A program made the position numbers and the translations under genes. 64,000 nucleotides of DNA. Origin: Lederbergia graminis (GTDB lineage: Bacteria > Bacillota > Bacilli > Bacillales > Bacillaceae_C). Under the pieces are notes generated by a model that had not been told where the DNA came from, made no database searches, and saw only the letters and a program-made list of their open reading frames with translations. Positions within the stretch are counted from its first letter, which is position 1. The number at the start of each line of letters is the position of its first letter. The stretch is from assembly GCF_042655485.1 (NCBI RefSeq), contig NZ_JBHSMC010000013.1:62001-126000 (forward strand), read 5' to 3'. This document shows positions 43,211 through 52,790 of the stretch, piece by piece.

Positions 43211-43975
43211 TTGGATTTCTCGATTTTATTGGAGTACGGCTGGGTATTGTTACTTTTAATAGCACTAGAAGGATTACTAGCAGCTGATAATGCACTCGTA
43301 TTAGCAATCATGGTCAAACACTTAGATGAAAAAGAAAGGAAAAAGGCGCTATTCTATGGATTAGCTGGTGCATTTGTATTCCGCTTAGCATCCTTATTTA
43401 TCATTTCATTTCTTGTTGACGTTTGGCAGGTACAAGCAATTGGTGCATTATACCTTCTGTTTATCGCTATTAATCACATTGCTAGGAAACTCTTCTTCAA
43501 GCAGAAAGAAGAGAGTACGAATGATAAGCCAAAGAAAAAAGCCGGTTTCTGGGGGACAGTTATTAAAGTTGAGCTAGCTGATATCGCTTTTGCAATCGAC
43601 TCTATCCTTGCTGCAGTCGCATTGGCAATGACTCTCCCGAACACGAATCTTCCACAAATTGGTGGAATGGATGGGGGTAAATTCCTTGTCATTTTCGCGG
43701 GAGGATTAATTGGATTAATCATTATGCGTTTCGCAGCTAATCTTTTTGTAAAATTACTTCATTCAAGACCTGGGCTCGAAATCGCAGCATTTGCAATTGT
43801 TGGTTGGGTTGGAGTTAAGCTTGCTGTATTAACTTTAGGACACCCTGATATAGGAATCTTATCCACTGATTTTGCACACTCTACTGAGTGGAAAGTATTC
43901 TTCTATGTCGTATTAGTAGGAATTGCTGTAACAGGGTGGTTTATGACAAAAGATAAAAAGGTACAAGAAGCATAG
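43211..43975 (+). CDS. TerC family membrane protein (YkoY/MeeY-like)
   Basis: 254 residues with about eight membrane segments and acidic residues within them (LEGLLAADNALVLA, ELADIAFAIDSILAA), the TerC signature. Bacillus relatives supply manganese to exported enzymes or efflux it. The Mn2+ riboswitch upstream supports a manganese role. The TTG start follows AAGGAGG by 7 nt. Confidence 0.92.
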   Translation: MDFSILLEYGWVLLLLIALEGLLAADNALVLAIMVKHLDEKERKKALFYGLAGAFVFRLASLFIISFLVDVWQVQAIGALYLLFIAINHIARKLFFKQKEESTNDKPKKKAGFWGTVIKVELADIAFAIDSILAAVALAMTLPNTNLPQIGGMDGGKFLVIFAGGLIGLIIMRFAANLFVKLLHSRPGLEIAAFAIVGWVGVKLAVLTLGHPDIGILSTDFAHSTEWKVFFYVVLVGIAVTGWFMTKDKKVQEA

Positions 43976-44074
43976 GGATCATACATGAATTGTGCGCCTT
44001 TAAAATTCCAGCTCATAGATATGATTAAAATGAGTACACTATGATATATTAGCAATTACGGAGGGTAATCTATT

Positions 44075-45400
44075 TTGGCGATAGCACTCATAACACTTAT
44101 TGTGTTGATTTTTGTAAATGCCTTTTTTGCAGCTTCAGAGCTTGCATTTGTAAACTTAAATGATAAAAAGGTAAAGCGAGCAGCTGACAATGGCGATAAA
44201 AAGGCTAGAAAACTGTATAGTCTTATATCAAAACCTAGTCTCTTTCTAAGTACTATACAAATAGGTATTACATTAGCTGGTTTTTTATCCAGTGCATTTG
44301 CAGCAGATTTCTTTGCAGAACCATTAGCAAACTTGTTATATGATGTAGGTGTTCCAATTTCATTGGATATCTTGAAGACTATTTCAGTCGTCGTGATAAC
44401 AATAGTATTATCATATTTTACTTTAGTATTTGGAGAACTTGTTCCAAAACAGCTAGCATTACAAAAAGCTGAATCCATTTCCTCTTTTGCTGTTGGTCCT
44501 ATTTCAATATTAGCAAAAATCTGTTTACCTATTGTAAAGATCTTAACTTTTTCTGTTAACACTGTCATTCGCTTATTTGGCGTAGATCCCAATGCTCAGA
44601 ATGAAGAAGCCACAGAAGAAGATATCCGTATGATGGTAGACCTTGGCAGAGAGAGAGGAACAATCAACCAATCGGAAAAGTTAATGATTGATAATATTTT
44701 TGAATTTAATGATAAGCTAGCTTCAGATATTATCACTCATCGCACGGATATGTCTGTCATAGAAATTAATTCTAGCCTTGATGAAATACTGGAGCAAATT
44801 AATAAGTATAAGTATACAAGGTTCCCTGTCTATGAAGGAGATATTGATAATATTGTTGGTGTTCTACATGTGAAGGACTTATTTCAATATATAAGTCGAG
44901 ACAAAACGAACTTTCATTTAAAAGAAGTGATAAGAAAACCATACTTTGTATTGGAGACACTAACCATCGATGTTTTATTTTCAAAAATGCGAAAGGATAA
45001 TGTCCATATTGCAATTGTACTGGATGAATTCGGTGGTACAGAGGGAATTATTACTATTGAAGATGTGATTGAAGAGATTGTTGGTGATATTTCTAGTGAA
45101 AGTGATGATCCTGAATTATCTGATGTGGAAATAAAAGAAATCGCGAAAAATCAATACTTAGTTAAAGGCACATACAGACTTTGGGAGCTTGAAGATATAG
45201 TACACATCGATCTTCCAACTGATAAATTCGATACCATTAACGGGTTTCTAATCAATAAAATTGGCTATATTCCATCTGTTGAAGAGAAACCTGTCATTAC
45301 CTACAAAAATTTAACCTTTGAGGTAAAAAAAGTACTAGATAATCGAATCGAAAACGTGTTAGTAACAGTAGAAAAAAACAATGAAGAAAACGAAGAGTAA
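44075..45400 (+). CDS. CNNM/CorC-type transporter (HlyC/MpfA-like)
   Basis: 441 residues. A DUF21 membrane domain (LIVLIFVNAFFAASELAFVNL at the start) is followed by two CBS domains (DMSVIEINSSLDEILE and PYFVLETLTIDVLFSK; GGTEGIITIEDVIEEIVG) and a C-terminal CorC_HlyC domain. B. subtilis MpfA (YhdP) exports magnesium, so divalent metal efflux is likely. TTG start at 44075 with ACGGAGGGT upstream. Confidence 0.9.
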   Translation: MAIALITLIVLIFVNAFFAASELAFVNLNDKKVKRAADNGDKKARKLYSLISKPSLFLSTIQIGITLAGFLSSAFAADFFAEPLANLLYDVGVPISLDILKTISVVVITIVLSYFTLVFGELVPKQLALQKAESISSFAVGPISILAKICLPIVKILTFSVNTVIRLFGVDPNAQNEEATEEDIRMMVDLGRERGTINQSEKLMIDNIFEFNDKLASDIITHRTDMSVIEINSSLDEILEQINKYKYTRFPVYEGDIDNIVGVLHVKDLFQYISRDKTNFHLKEVIRKPYFVLETLTIDVLFSKMRKDNVHIAIVLDEFGGTEGIITIEDVIEEIVGDISSESDDPELSDVEIKEIAKNQYLVKGTYRLWELEDIVHIDLPTDKFDTINGFLINKIGYIPSVEEKPVITYKNLTFEVKKVLDNRIENVLVTVEKNNEENEE

Positions 45401-45408
45401 AAACGAAC

Positions 45409-45448
45409 AGGTCCACAACTTGTCAAAAATAGACATGTTGATGGACCT
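45409..45448 (+). terminator. Terminator after CNNM-type gene
   Basis: AGGTCCACAACTTGTC against GACATGTTGATGGACCT, loop of 7 nt, followed by CTTTCTTT. Confidence 0.7.
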
Positions 45449-45573
45449 CTTTCTTTGTAGTAGCTTTATACAATGTATATTGATTTCCCGCTGCGAGGAC
45501 ATTATAAAATATTATTGTCAACCGCATTAGGTAATTAAATTTACTTATTAAGACAATTTCTTTTTACTTAATT

Positions 45574-45846
45574 TTACAATCTACGGGTTTTATAAATAAT
45601 TTTACGAATACTATCGATGGACAAATTGTACAGTCGCTCCAACTCTTCAAAAGAACGTCCTTCCCGATACAATTGGAAAATTTCTGCGTTTCTTTGAGCA
45701 ATTAATCGACGTGAACCATTCACTTCTCCCCATCCCGCTCGCTCATTATTCTTCTTTGGGATATAAATTAACTCTCCCTGAATATACTTCTGTAGCTCCT
45801 TTAGCAAATGAGGGGGAAGCACCTCTTTTCCATTTTTATATTGCAA
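45574..45846 (-). CDS. CD3324-family HTH protein
   Basis: 90 residues: N-terminal LPPHLLKELQKYIQGELIYI and C-terminal helix-turn-helix (RSFEELERLYNLSIDSIRKI). This is the CD3324 family, distantly like Mor-type activators, found across Bacillota. A TTG start follows AAGGAGG. Regulatory targets unknown. The following 437-bp gap is described separately. Confidence 0.75.
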   Translation of the reverse strand: MQYKNGKEVLPPHLLKELQKYIQGELIYIPKKNNERAGWGEVNGSRRLIAQRNAEIFQLYREGRSFEELERLYNLSIDSIRKIIYKTRRL

Positions 45847-46008
45847 AAATTCTTATCCTCCTTATTTATTTGTATAAATAAACAGTCCGTTCCTTTAATC
45901 ATTTGAAAAACCCCTTTCGTTCTATATTTTAGGAAAGCCTTTACAAAAGATTATATAGCTCACCTTGTTATTAATAGTATACTTGAATCTTAGAAAATTA
46001 ATAGTAAA

Positions 46009-46110
46009 AGAGGTCGCAATCCATGCGACCTCTCATTTTGTGATTTCCACCTAAGCGGAAATCACCTCGTTGTTCGTGATCAAAATAATCAGCCTCCTTT
46101 CAAAAAAACT
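46009..46110 (-). other. Hairpin-rich short unit, possible small transcript
   Basis: On the minus strand a strong AAAGGAGGCTGATTAT site precedes TTG and a 9-10-codon frame (ITNNEVIS). A hairpin (GTGATTTCC/GGAAATCAC) and a terminator (AGAGGTCGCA/TGCGACCTCT then TTTT) follow. The leader recalls those of small holin-like type I toxin genes, with the toxin body missing. Nothing else is seen in 45847-46283. Confidence 0.25.
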
Positions 46111-46283
46111 ATCGGCCCGACAACCTTATTAACTCATATTTTAGTGGCCATCCTCAAGGGATAAAATAGTTATAATTAATCTTTCCTTATAGTCGTTCAA
46201 CTTTATCACCAACCATCACCGAAGCCCAAATGAAAGCATACATTATATTAGACTTTTAATGCTTATAAAGGGGGTTTTCATAG

Positions 46284-47714
46284 ATGGATTTAGTCGCTGC
46301 ACATTGGGTTTATTTTCTAGGAACTTGTATCATTATTTTAACGATGCTATTTCGTCAAAATATTGTGGTCCCCTCCATTATTTTAACTTTTTTGGTGGGG
46401 TGGATTTATACTGACTCCTTTACAACAGGGTTACAAACTATATTCAATGCGAGCATAGTCGCTGCTGGGGAACTATTCAATATTTTCCTGATTATCGCAA
46501 TTATGACAGCATTATTGCACTCAATGAAATCATTAGGTACAGATGAGCTAATGATTAAGCCATTTCAAGGTGTAATGAAGAATGGCCACATCTCCTTTTG
46601 GATTCTCATTTTTGTCACATATATTATCTCACTCTTCTTTTGGCCGACACCTGCTGTACCACTCGTTGGCGCCTTACTTATTCCTGTCGCAATCCGCTCT
46701 GGACTTCCACCCATAGGCACCGCAATTGCTGTATCACTAGCTGGCCAAGGAATGGCCTTGTCATCAGATTATATTATTCAAATTGCCCCAACCTTAACAG
46801 CTACAGCTGCAGGAGCAGATGTAAATATTGTCGCAGACCGTGCATTTGTATTGTCCGTAATAACCGGAATGATCGCTATTGTAATTGCCTATATCATCAT
46901 TAGAAAACAAATTTCATCTCCGTCCAATCAACATTTACTTTCTTGGGAAAAAGTTAATTTGCATTCAACACAATTAAATGAAGCCACTAATCAAGAAGAC
47001 TCCACTAAAAATAAATTCAGCCTACTATTTGCTATTATTGTACCTGTCACATTTTTAATCATTATTATTTATATGTTTCTCGCTAAATTTTCTGATGTGA
47101 TTCCTGCCGTTGAAGGTGGAACTGGAGCAGCATTAATCGGTGGTACCTCCGCCATTCTGCTTATCGCTGCATCATTATTTATTAATATTCGCTCATCCTT
47201 AAATATAGTGAGTGATAACCTTGTGAAGGGATTCGTATTTGCTTTTAAGGCAATGGGTCCTGTCATTCCTATAGCAGGCTTTTTCTTTCTAGGAAGTGGT
47301 GAATTATCTAGTAAAATATTCGGTATTAATCCAGAAGAAGCACCTTCTCTCTTATTTGATCTAGTTGTATCCGGACAACAATTGATACCGGAAAATCCAT
47401 TTATAGTTGGGTTTGCTATCTTAATAATTGGGGCAATTACTGGCTTAGATGGTTCTGGTTTTTCCGGATTACCTTTAGTCGGTTCTTTATCAGGAGCACT
47501 TGGTCAAAATGTAGGCATTGATGCAGAAACTTTATCTGCTATTGGTCAAATGGGTTCTATCTGGGTAGGCGGTGGAACACTAATCGCTTGGTCTTCTCTC
47601 GTAGCTGTTGCTGGTTTTGCAAAGGTTCCAGTAATGGAAATTGTAAGAAAGTCGTTTATCCCTGTCACAGTTGGACTCATCATATCCACCTTTATTGGAC
47701 TATTAATCTTCTAG
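46284..47714 (+). CDS. Multi-span transporter, ion-transporter (IT) superfamily-like
   Basis: 476 residues with about 12 membrane segments in two halves. Substrate-site-like loops PTPAVPLVGALLIPVA in the first and GLDGSGFSGLPLVGSLSGAL in the second resemble GntP/DcuC-type carboxylate carriers. Substrate unknown. AAAGGGGG precedes the ATG; it stands alone with its own terminator. Confidence 0.75.
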   Translation: MDLVAAHWVYFLGTCIIILTMLFRQNIVVPSIILTFLVGWIYTDSFTTGLQTIFNASIVAAGELFNIFLIIAIMTALLHSMKSLGTDELMIKPFQGVMKNGHISFWILIFVTYIISLFFWPTPAVPLVGALLIPVAIRSGLPPIGTAIAVSLAGQGMALSSDYIIQIAPTLTATAAGADVNIVADRAFVLSVITGMIAIVIAYIIIRKQISSPSNQHLLSWEKVNLHSTQLNEATNQEDSTKNKFSLLFAIIVPVTFLIIIIYMFLAKFSDVIPAVEGGTGAALIGGTSAILLIAASLFINIRSSLNIVSDNLVKGFVFAFKAMGPVIPIAGFFFLGSGELSSKIFGINPEEAPSLLFDLVVSGQQLIPENPFIVGFAILIIGAITGLDGSGFSGLPLVGSLSGALGQNVGIDAETLSAIGQMGSIWVGGGTLIAWSSLVAVAGFAKVPVMEIVRKSFIPVTVGLIISTFIGLLIF

Positions 47715-47721
47715 AAATGCA

Positions 47722-47758
47722 AAAGCCCGATTTCTATACGATTTCGGGCTCCTACATT
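47722..47758. terminator. Bidirectional terminator
   Basis: AGCCCGA...TCGGGCT with a 13-nt loop, followed by a T-rich stretch, between convergent genes. Confidence 0.6.
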
Positions 47759-47775
47759 TTTTACGAACGTATCAA

Positions 47776-48483
47776 TTATTTATTTAATCTTTTCGCTAAT
47801 GTTAAAAATAAATATATGAGTAATAGCGCGTATAAAATGATCCAAATAAACGGAAACAATGACAGTTCCGAAATACTGATACCATTCCAATCGATTAATG
47901 TTTTATGAGTATGAATTGCCGGTGGAATAATCCAAACAATGTACTTAACATAGGCTGGTAAAATATTATAAATACCAAGCGATGCGATAGAAATAACAAT
48001 AACTAGTGCTAAGCCTCCGTAAGAATTGACGGCACTATCTGTAATGGCATTACTAAATAAGCTAGCAATACTTATTCCTAATATCGATAAAACAATATGA
48101 TTTATAATTGCAACTGTACCAATCATTGGCGTTACAGTATCATTAAACATTTGAAAAATAATTGGATAGATAAAGGTAAAAATAGTGAGTATGATCGCAA
48201 TGAAAAATACTGATATAAGTTTTGAAACATAATATCGATTCATACTCCCGATGTGTTTTATGAATAATTGTCTCTGGACAGGGGTATCAAGTGCGAGAAC
48301 ACTAATACATAACCAAGCCGACACAACATATAGCATCGATGCAGTAACGGCATAGCTATCCAGAATAGGATTAGGTTTATAAGTATAGAAAACAATAATT
48401 AAGATAATATATGTTGAAATTGGTGCAAAATACTTATGGGAACGTACATAGTCATGTAAACTATATTTGATTAATTCTAACAA
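47776..48483 (-). CDS. ABC transporter permease
   Basis: 235 residues with six hydrophobic segments (SAWLCISVLALD, FIAIILTIFTFIYPIIF and others). It lies 27 nt after the ATPase gene. A small ABC-2-like exporter permease; substrate unknown. Confidence 0.8.
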   Translation of the reverse strand: MLELIKYSLHDYVRSHKYFAPISTYIILIIVFYTYKPNPILDSYAVTASMLYVVSAWLCISVLALDTPVQRQLFIKHIGSMNRYYVSKLISVFFIAIILTIFTFIYPIIFQMFNDTVTPMIGTVAIINHIVLSILGISIASLFSNAITDSAVNSYGGLALVIVISIASLGIYNILPAYVKYIVWIIPPAIHTHKTLIDWNGISISELSLFPFIWIILYALLLIYLFLTLAKRLNK

Positions 48484-48510
48484 AGGAATCTCCCCTAATA
48501 GTAAGATTTT

Positions 48511-49386
48511 CTATTCTGACAGGTTATTTCCCCCCTGCCCCTTTTCATCATGTAAGTAAAAATCCACTACATTATCTACACGACGGATACTTCCTTTTAA
48601 TTGTAGAATTCTAGTTAGAATCATATCACTGTCTCTTACATGCACATATAGAATTAATTTACTCTCCACTTTTTTCATAAAAAGTACCTCATCCCAACTC
48701 ATCACTATACCATCGTCTAGTTTCTCTAATTCTATTAATTTCATTTCTTGCAGCTTCTTTTGTTTCATCTTCGTAATACTCCCATTAGATAAATGGTAAG
48801 CAGTATCTACAATTCCTTCCAATATATTAGATTCATGATATGTTAATAAAACGGTTGTACCTTCCTCGTTCATTTCTTTTAATAACTTTAGTAATTCTTG
48901 CTGTGCATGAGCATCTAGTCCAGAAATTGGCTCATCTAAAATTAATAAATCTGGTTTATCTAAAATTGCTTGGATGATACCTACTTTTTGGATATTTCCT
49001 TTTGACAAGTTCATTATCCATTTGTTACTTACTTCCTCTAATTGAAAACGTTGAATGTAATCAGGAATATTTTTTTGGAGATTCACTGTAGAGATACCGT
49101 TTATTTTTCCAATGTAGTGTAAATATTCACCTGGAGTAAAACGGATATTCTTCGGAAACCTTTCAGGCACATAACCAATGTTAATTTCTTTGCTAGGATG
49201 ATAAATTTCTCCTGAACTTGGTCTTTCGATACCTGCAATTATCCGTAATAATGTACTCTTCCCGGTTCCATTTCCGCCTAGAATTGCAATATTTTTATTT
49301 TTTTCAATCGAAAGAGAAACGTCACGTAATACATAATTACTTGCATATACTTTTTTAATATTTTTAAGTTCTACAAGTTTGTTCAT
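48511..49386 (-). CDS. ABC transporter ATP-binding protein
   Basis: 291 residues with Walker A GGNGTGKST, signature LSKGNIQK and Walker B LLILDEPISGLD. A C-terminal regulatory tail of about 90 residues follows. Start at 49386 (GGGGAG upstream). It works with the permease that follows. Confidence 0.88.
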   Translation of the reverse strand: MNKLVELKNIKKVYASNYVLRDVSLSIEKNKNIAILGGNGTGKSTLLRIIAGIERPSSGEIYHPSKEINIGYVPERFPKNIRFTPGEYLHYIGKINGISTVNLQKNIPDYIQRFQLEEVSNKWIMNLSKGNIQKVGIIQAILDKPDLLILDEPISGLDAHAQQELLKLLKEMNEEGTTVLLTYHESNILEGIVDTAYHLSNGSITKMKQKKLQEMKLIELEKLDDGIVMSWDEVLFMKKVESKLILYVHVRDSDMILTRILQLKGSIRRVDNVVDFYLHDEKGQGGNNLSE

Positions 49387-49410
49387 AAAACTCCCCATTA
49401 TCCTTTTTTA

Positions 49411-49445
49411 AAAAGCATCTGCTTTTGATGATTGCAGATGCTTTT
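49411..49445 (-). terminator. Terminator after zinc-ribbon membrane protein gene
   Basis: AAAAGCATCTGC and its complement with an 11-nt loop; T-run on the minus strand. Confidence 0.8.
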
Positions 49446-49488
49446 ATTTGAGTATTTTTCCTCTTATGTATAGCTTGTCATTACTATT

Positions 49489-49836
49489 TTACCGTTTTCC
49501 TGCGATCCACTTATTTCCACAATTCATACATCCATTTACAATATCATTTCGTCCATAAAAACCACGAATTATTGAGACTGGGATTCCTATATAAAACAGA
49601 ATTAATCCAATTATATTTAAATTTGCTGATACAGCTACATTATCAAGTGAGGGAAATAGAATAGCTAAAAAGATACAAATTGCAAACGTGATTAGTATTG
49701 TAATAAACATATTACTGAAACTGTACCCTCTTTTGTTCGCTACAATTTGAGATGATTTACACTTCTTACAAAATACCTTTCTCTCTCTTCTTTTTAAGGT
49801 ATTTTGATGCTCAGTTTGTTTTATGACAGTATTCAT
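49489..49836 (-). CDS. Small membrane protein with zinc-ribbon cysteines
   Basis: 115 residues: CKKC near the N-terminus and CMNC near the C-terminus, flanking two membrane segments (MFITILITFAICIFLAILF and LNIIGLILFYIGIPVSII). The four cysteines could form one zinc site on the cytoplasmic side. TGGAGGTC precedes the ATG at 49836. Function unknown. Confidence 0.65.
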   Translation of the reverse strand: MNTVIKQTEHQNTLKRRERKVFCKKCKSSQIVANKRGYSFSNMFITILITFAICIFLAILFPSLDNVAVSANLNIIGLILFYIGIPVSIIRGFYGRNDIVNGCMNCGNKWIAGKR

Positions 49837-49921
49837 GATGACCTCCAAATGTTCCTAATATATCTCTATAAATACTTTAGCAAATCTTTTGAACCTTTTC
49901 TATTAGGATGCCAATCCACAA

Positions 49922-49958
49922 AAAAATATCAGACACATAGATGATGTCTGATATTTTT
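49922..49958 (-). terminator. Terminator of the flavin reductase gene
   Basis: AAATATCAGACA...TGTCTGATATTT with a 9-nt loop; T-run on the minus strand. Confidence 0.8.
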
Positions 49959-49980
49959 AGAGATAAATAATTTATTTAGT

Positions 49981-50529
49981 TTAGCGTAATGTTTTAAGTG
50001 CTCCACTCCAAGCAACTACTTCATTAAGCATAGTATTTACATTTTCGTTGTGTAGCTCTTGAGGGTTAAATTCTGATCCATTAACAAAATCAGTGAACAA
50101 GCTCAAAGTTGGATGTGTACGAACATCTGCTACTTTTTGCTCTGCAAGAATACCACGTAAATGTTCTGCAGCACGTGCTCCACCAGTTGAACCATAACTT
50201 ACGATACCAGCTGCTTTGTCATACCAAACTTCACGAGCAAAGTCGATAGCATTCTTTAACGCACCAGAAATACTGTGATTATATTCTTGAACAATGAAAA
50301 CAAAACCATCTAGACTTGCTAATTTTTCATTCCAAGCAGCAATTCCAGGTTCAGTTCCTTCTGTAGTTCCTAAAAACGGAAGGTCGAATTCAGCAATATC
50401 TACGATTTCATAATTTGCATCTCCACGTTGATCCGCGATTGATTTTACCCATTCTCCAACTTGTGGACTTACGCGACCTTGACGAGTGCTTCCTAAAATA
50501 ATCCCTATGTTTAATTTTTCTGTTGTCAT
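49981..50529 (-). CDS. NADPH-dependent FMN reductase (azoreductase/quinone reductase-like)
   Basis: 182 residues, flavodoxin-like fold. GSTRQGRVSPQV is the FMN-phosphate loop, and QEYNHSISGALKNAIDF and SYGSTGGARAAEHLR are typical of the family. It detoxifies quinones or azo compounds. The ATG at 50529 follows AAGGAGGAAG; the frame runs upstream without a site. It is divergent from an HxlR regulator, with a candidate operator between. Confidence 0.9.
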   Translation of the reverse strand: MTTEKLNIGIILGSTRQGRVSPQVGEWVKSIADQRGDANYEIVDIAEFDLPFLGTTEGTEPGIAAWNEKLASLDGFVFIVQEYNHSISGALKNAIDFAREVWYDKAAGIVSYGSTGGARAAEHLRGILAEQKVADVRTHPTLSLFTDFVNGSEFNPQELHNENVNTMLNEVVAWSGALKTLR

Positions 50530-50607
50530 CGTTTCTTCCTCCTTAGATTGTCTTCCAAATAATTTATCTATGAAACCCAATTGGGACACCACCTATTCTT
50601 TTTATCA

Positions 50608-50640
50608 GTAAGTTACTTTACGTAAGTAAGTATAATAAAA
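50608..50640 (-). promoter_or_regulatory. Candidate HxlR operator and promoter of the flavin reductase
   Basis: TTACTTTACGTAAGTAA (50613-50629) is an inverted repeat. On the minus strand a TATACT -10-like element lies beside it. Nearly the same sequence precedes the DoxX gene at 52770, so both are probably controlled by the adjacent HxlR protein. Confidence 0.6.
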
Positions 50641-50722
50641 CCATCAGATTATGTCAAGTAATTAAATTAATATTTGTTATTTGTTTTATATTTTGTGGTA
50701 CAATTATGAATAAGGGGGAATT

Positions 50723-51040
50723 ATGATGAAACAGCCTGCAATTTGCCCAAAATTTGAAAGGGCTATCACACTACTTAGTCAAAGATGGACCGCATTAGTG
50801 ATCTATCAATTATTAAAAGGAACACAGAGGTTTAACGAAATCCAATCTTCCATTGGTATCAGTGGAAAAGTATTATCCGAACGATTAAAGGAATTGGAGC
50901 AGCAAGGTCTTGTAAAACGAGAAGTAATACCAAATACGCCAGTCATTATTGAATACTCATTAACTGAAAAAGGCCGTTCCATGGAGCCCATTTTAAAAAC
51001 AATTGAAAACTGGTCACAAACATGGGTTACTGACGAATAA
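50723..51040 (+). CDS. HxlR-family redox-sensing repressor (YodB-like)
   Basis: 105 residues, winged helix with the HxlR signature KVLSERLKELEQQGLVKREV. Cys8 in the ICPKFE context corresponds to the redox-active Cys6 of B. subtilis YodB, and it is the only cysteine. YodB represses azoreductase genes and senses quinones. Here the divergent gene is a flavin reductase, the same pairing. AAGGGGGAA precedes the start. Confidence 0.88.
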   Translation: MMKQPAICPKFERAITLLSQRWTALVIYQLLKGTQRFNEIQSSIGISGKVLSERLKELEQQGLVKREVIPNTPVIIEYSLTEKGRSMEPILKTIENWSQTWVTDE

Positions 51041-51095
51041 GATGTATCTTAAAACATGAGAAGGAATGCAGAATATAAATGAAACTATTAAAAAT

Positions 51096-51145
51096 AAAAA
51101 GACATTAACATCGCATCTTTAAGTAGCGTTTGTTAATGTCTTTTT
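51096..51145. terminator. Bidirectional terminator
   Basis: A 15-bp perfect stem (AAAAAGACATTAACA and complement), loop 20 nt. Confidence 0.8.
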
Positions 51146-51231
51146 GCAATATAAAAAAGTTATTTCGCTATAATCATTAACTTAAATATGGAATATTTAG
51201 TGCCTTCCTAACTTCTTTGAAATTGAAGAAG

Positions 51232-52320
51232 TCAAACAAACTCAGGTGTCTTTGCTTCCTTTTTCTTCTGTTTTAATGCCTTTTTCAGCATTGGTACAAC
51301 CTCTGTTGCTAGTAATTCTATATTTTTTTCTACCATATGATATGGAAGACCACCAATATCAATTTGTGCTAAGAATCGTGTATGTCCAAATAATTCATGT
51401 TGTTTTAAAATCTTCTCCACAATTTGTTCTGGACTACCTACAAATAATGCTGTTTCAGGACTAGCTAAGCGCTCAAACTCTGCTCTTGACATTCTTGTCC
51501 CCATTCCACGTTGACTATTAACATAATTCCAATAATTAGAGTAATAAGGATAGTATTCATCTTTCGCCGCTTCGGTTGTTCTTGCAATATACGTATGGCC
51601 CGTTACCCCAACCTTTAACATTTCTGGATTATGCCCAGCATCCAATCCAGCCTGACGATAAATATCAACGAGTGGTTTAAATCTCTTTGGATCACCACCC
51701 AATATTGCTAAAGCCATCCCAACCCCTAATTTACCTGCACGTTCTGCACTCGAAGGAGTCCCTCCAACGCCAATCCAAATTGGGAGTTGTTTTTGTACTG
51801 GTCTTGGAGCGATTTCTGCATTTCTTAACGGAGAACGAAACTTTCCATTCCAAGTAACAACTTCATTTTCATTCAGTTTTAATAATAATTCCATATGTTC
51901 ATTAAAAAGTTCATTATAATCATCAGTACTGTATCCGAAAAGTGGGAAGGATTCAATAAAAGCACCGCGACCTGCGAATATTTCTGCACGGCCACCTGAA
52001 ATTAAATCTAATGTAGCAAAATCTTCAAATAATCTAACCGGGTCAAGTGTACTTACTACACTTGTAGTACTTGTTAATCTTATTTGTTCTGTTGCTTGTG
52101 CAATTGCTGACAATACTACTGCAGGAGAAGAAACGGCATAATCTAAACGATGATGCTCCCCTACCCCAAATAGATTAAGACCTGCTTCGTCCGCTAACTT
52201 CGCGGCCTTCAGTATCTCATCCATTCTCTGTTTAGCACTTATTGTTTTCCCAGTAAGGGGGTCTGGTCCTATATCGGCAAGTGTATAAATTCCAACTTCG
52301 AATTCTTGTTGTTTAGACAT
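51232..52320 (-). CDS. LLM-class flavin-dependent oxidoreductase
   Basis: 362 residues, luciferase-like TIM barrel: GVGEHHRLDYAVSSPAVVLS and LDLISGGRAEIFAGRGA are the family blocks, and PIWIGVGGTPSSAERAG lies later. It probably uses reduced FMN, which the nearby flavin reductase could supply. Second gene of the DoxX operon, 48 nt downstream. Confidence 0.88.
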   Translation of the reverse strand: MSKQQEFEVGIYTLADIGPDPLTGKTISAKQRMDEILKAAKLADEAGLNLFGVGEHHRLDYAVSSPAVVLSAIAQATEQIRLTSTTSVVSTLDPVRLFEDFATLDLISGGRAEIFAGRGAFIESFPLFGYSTDDYNELFNEHMELLLKLNENEVVTWNGKFRSPLRNAEIAPRPVQKQLPIWIGVGGTPSSAERAGKLGVGMALAILGGDPKRFKPLVDIYRQAGLDAGHNPEMLKVGVTGHTYIARTTEAAKDEYYPYYSNYWNYVNSQRGMGTRMSRAEFERLASPETALFVGSPEQIVEKILKQHELFGHTRFLAQIDIGGLPYHMVEKNIELLATEVVPMLKKALKQKKKEAKTPEFV

Positions 52321-52368
52321 CCCTATTTCTCCTCATCTATATTATTTTCTTTGTTATTAGTTGATAGA

Positions 52369-52746
52369 TTAATTAAATAGTTTATGATCTAATGATAAAA
52401 CTGATTTGTCAGCCAAAATAAAGTATACAGATATTGCTAGTAATGCTACATCGAGTTCATATCCATTCAGAAAACCTAGTGAAAGCTTTGCTGTAAAAAT
52501 AGCACCTAACATAATGGCTGTAAATAATAAGCCTAAAATTCTTGTTCCTAGACCAAGAATAAGACCAATACCACCAACTAATTCAATTGTAGCAACTCCA
52601 TAAGCAAAAAAGCCAGGAAGACCTAGACTAGCAAAATAATCAGCTATATTGGAAATCCCACTTTGGAATTTATCTAATCCATGAAGGAAGAATGTAAAAC
52701 CTATTACTACCCTTAAAATAACTTTTGCAATTTCATTTTTATTCAT
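52369..52746 (-). CDS. DoxX family membrane protein
   Basis: 125 residues, four membrane segments. GFTFFLHGLDKFQSG and ATIELVGGIGLILGLGTR are DoxX-like. Such proteins are often part of thiol or redox stress responses. First gene of the operon; its promoter carries a copy of the HxlR operator-like sequence. Confidence 0.88.
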   Translation of the reverse strand: MNKNEIAKVILRVVIGFTFFLHGLDKFQSGISNIADYFASLGLPGFFAYGVATIELVGGIGLILGLGTRILGLLFTAIMLGAIFTAKLSLGFLNGYELDVALLAISVYFILADKSVLSLDHKLFN

Positions 52747-52767
52747 CTTTAACTCTCCTTTTATCAG

Positions 52768-52790
52768 TTAGTTACTTTATGTAACTTAGT
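52768..52790 (-). promoter_or_regulatory. Second HxlR operator-like site, upstream of DoxX
   Basis: AGTTACTTTATGTAACTTAG (52770-52789) shares AGTTACTTTANGTAA with the site at 50611, with TCAGT before and TATAAT-like sequence after in both. Confidence 0.6.

Noticed and set aside
44056..44592. 178-codon minus-strand frame
   Set aside because: Antisense to the start of the CNNM-type gene, no ribosome site.
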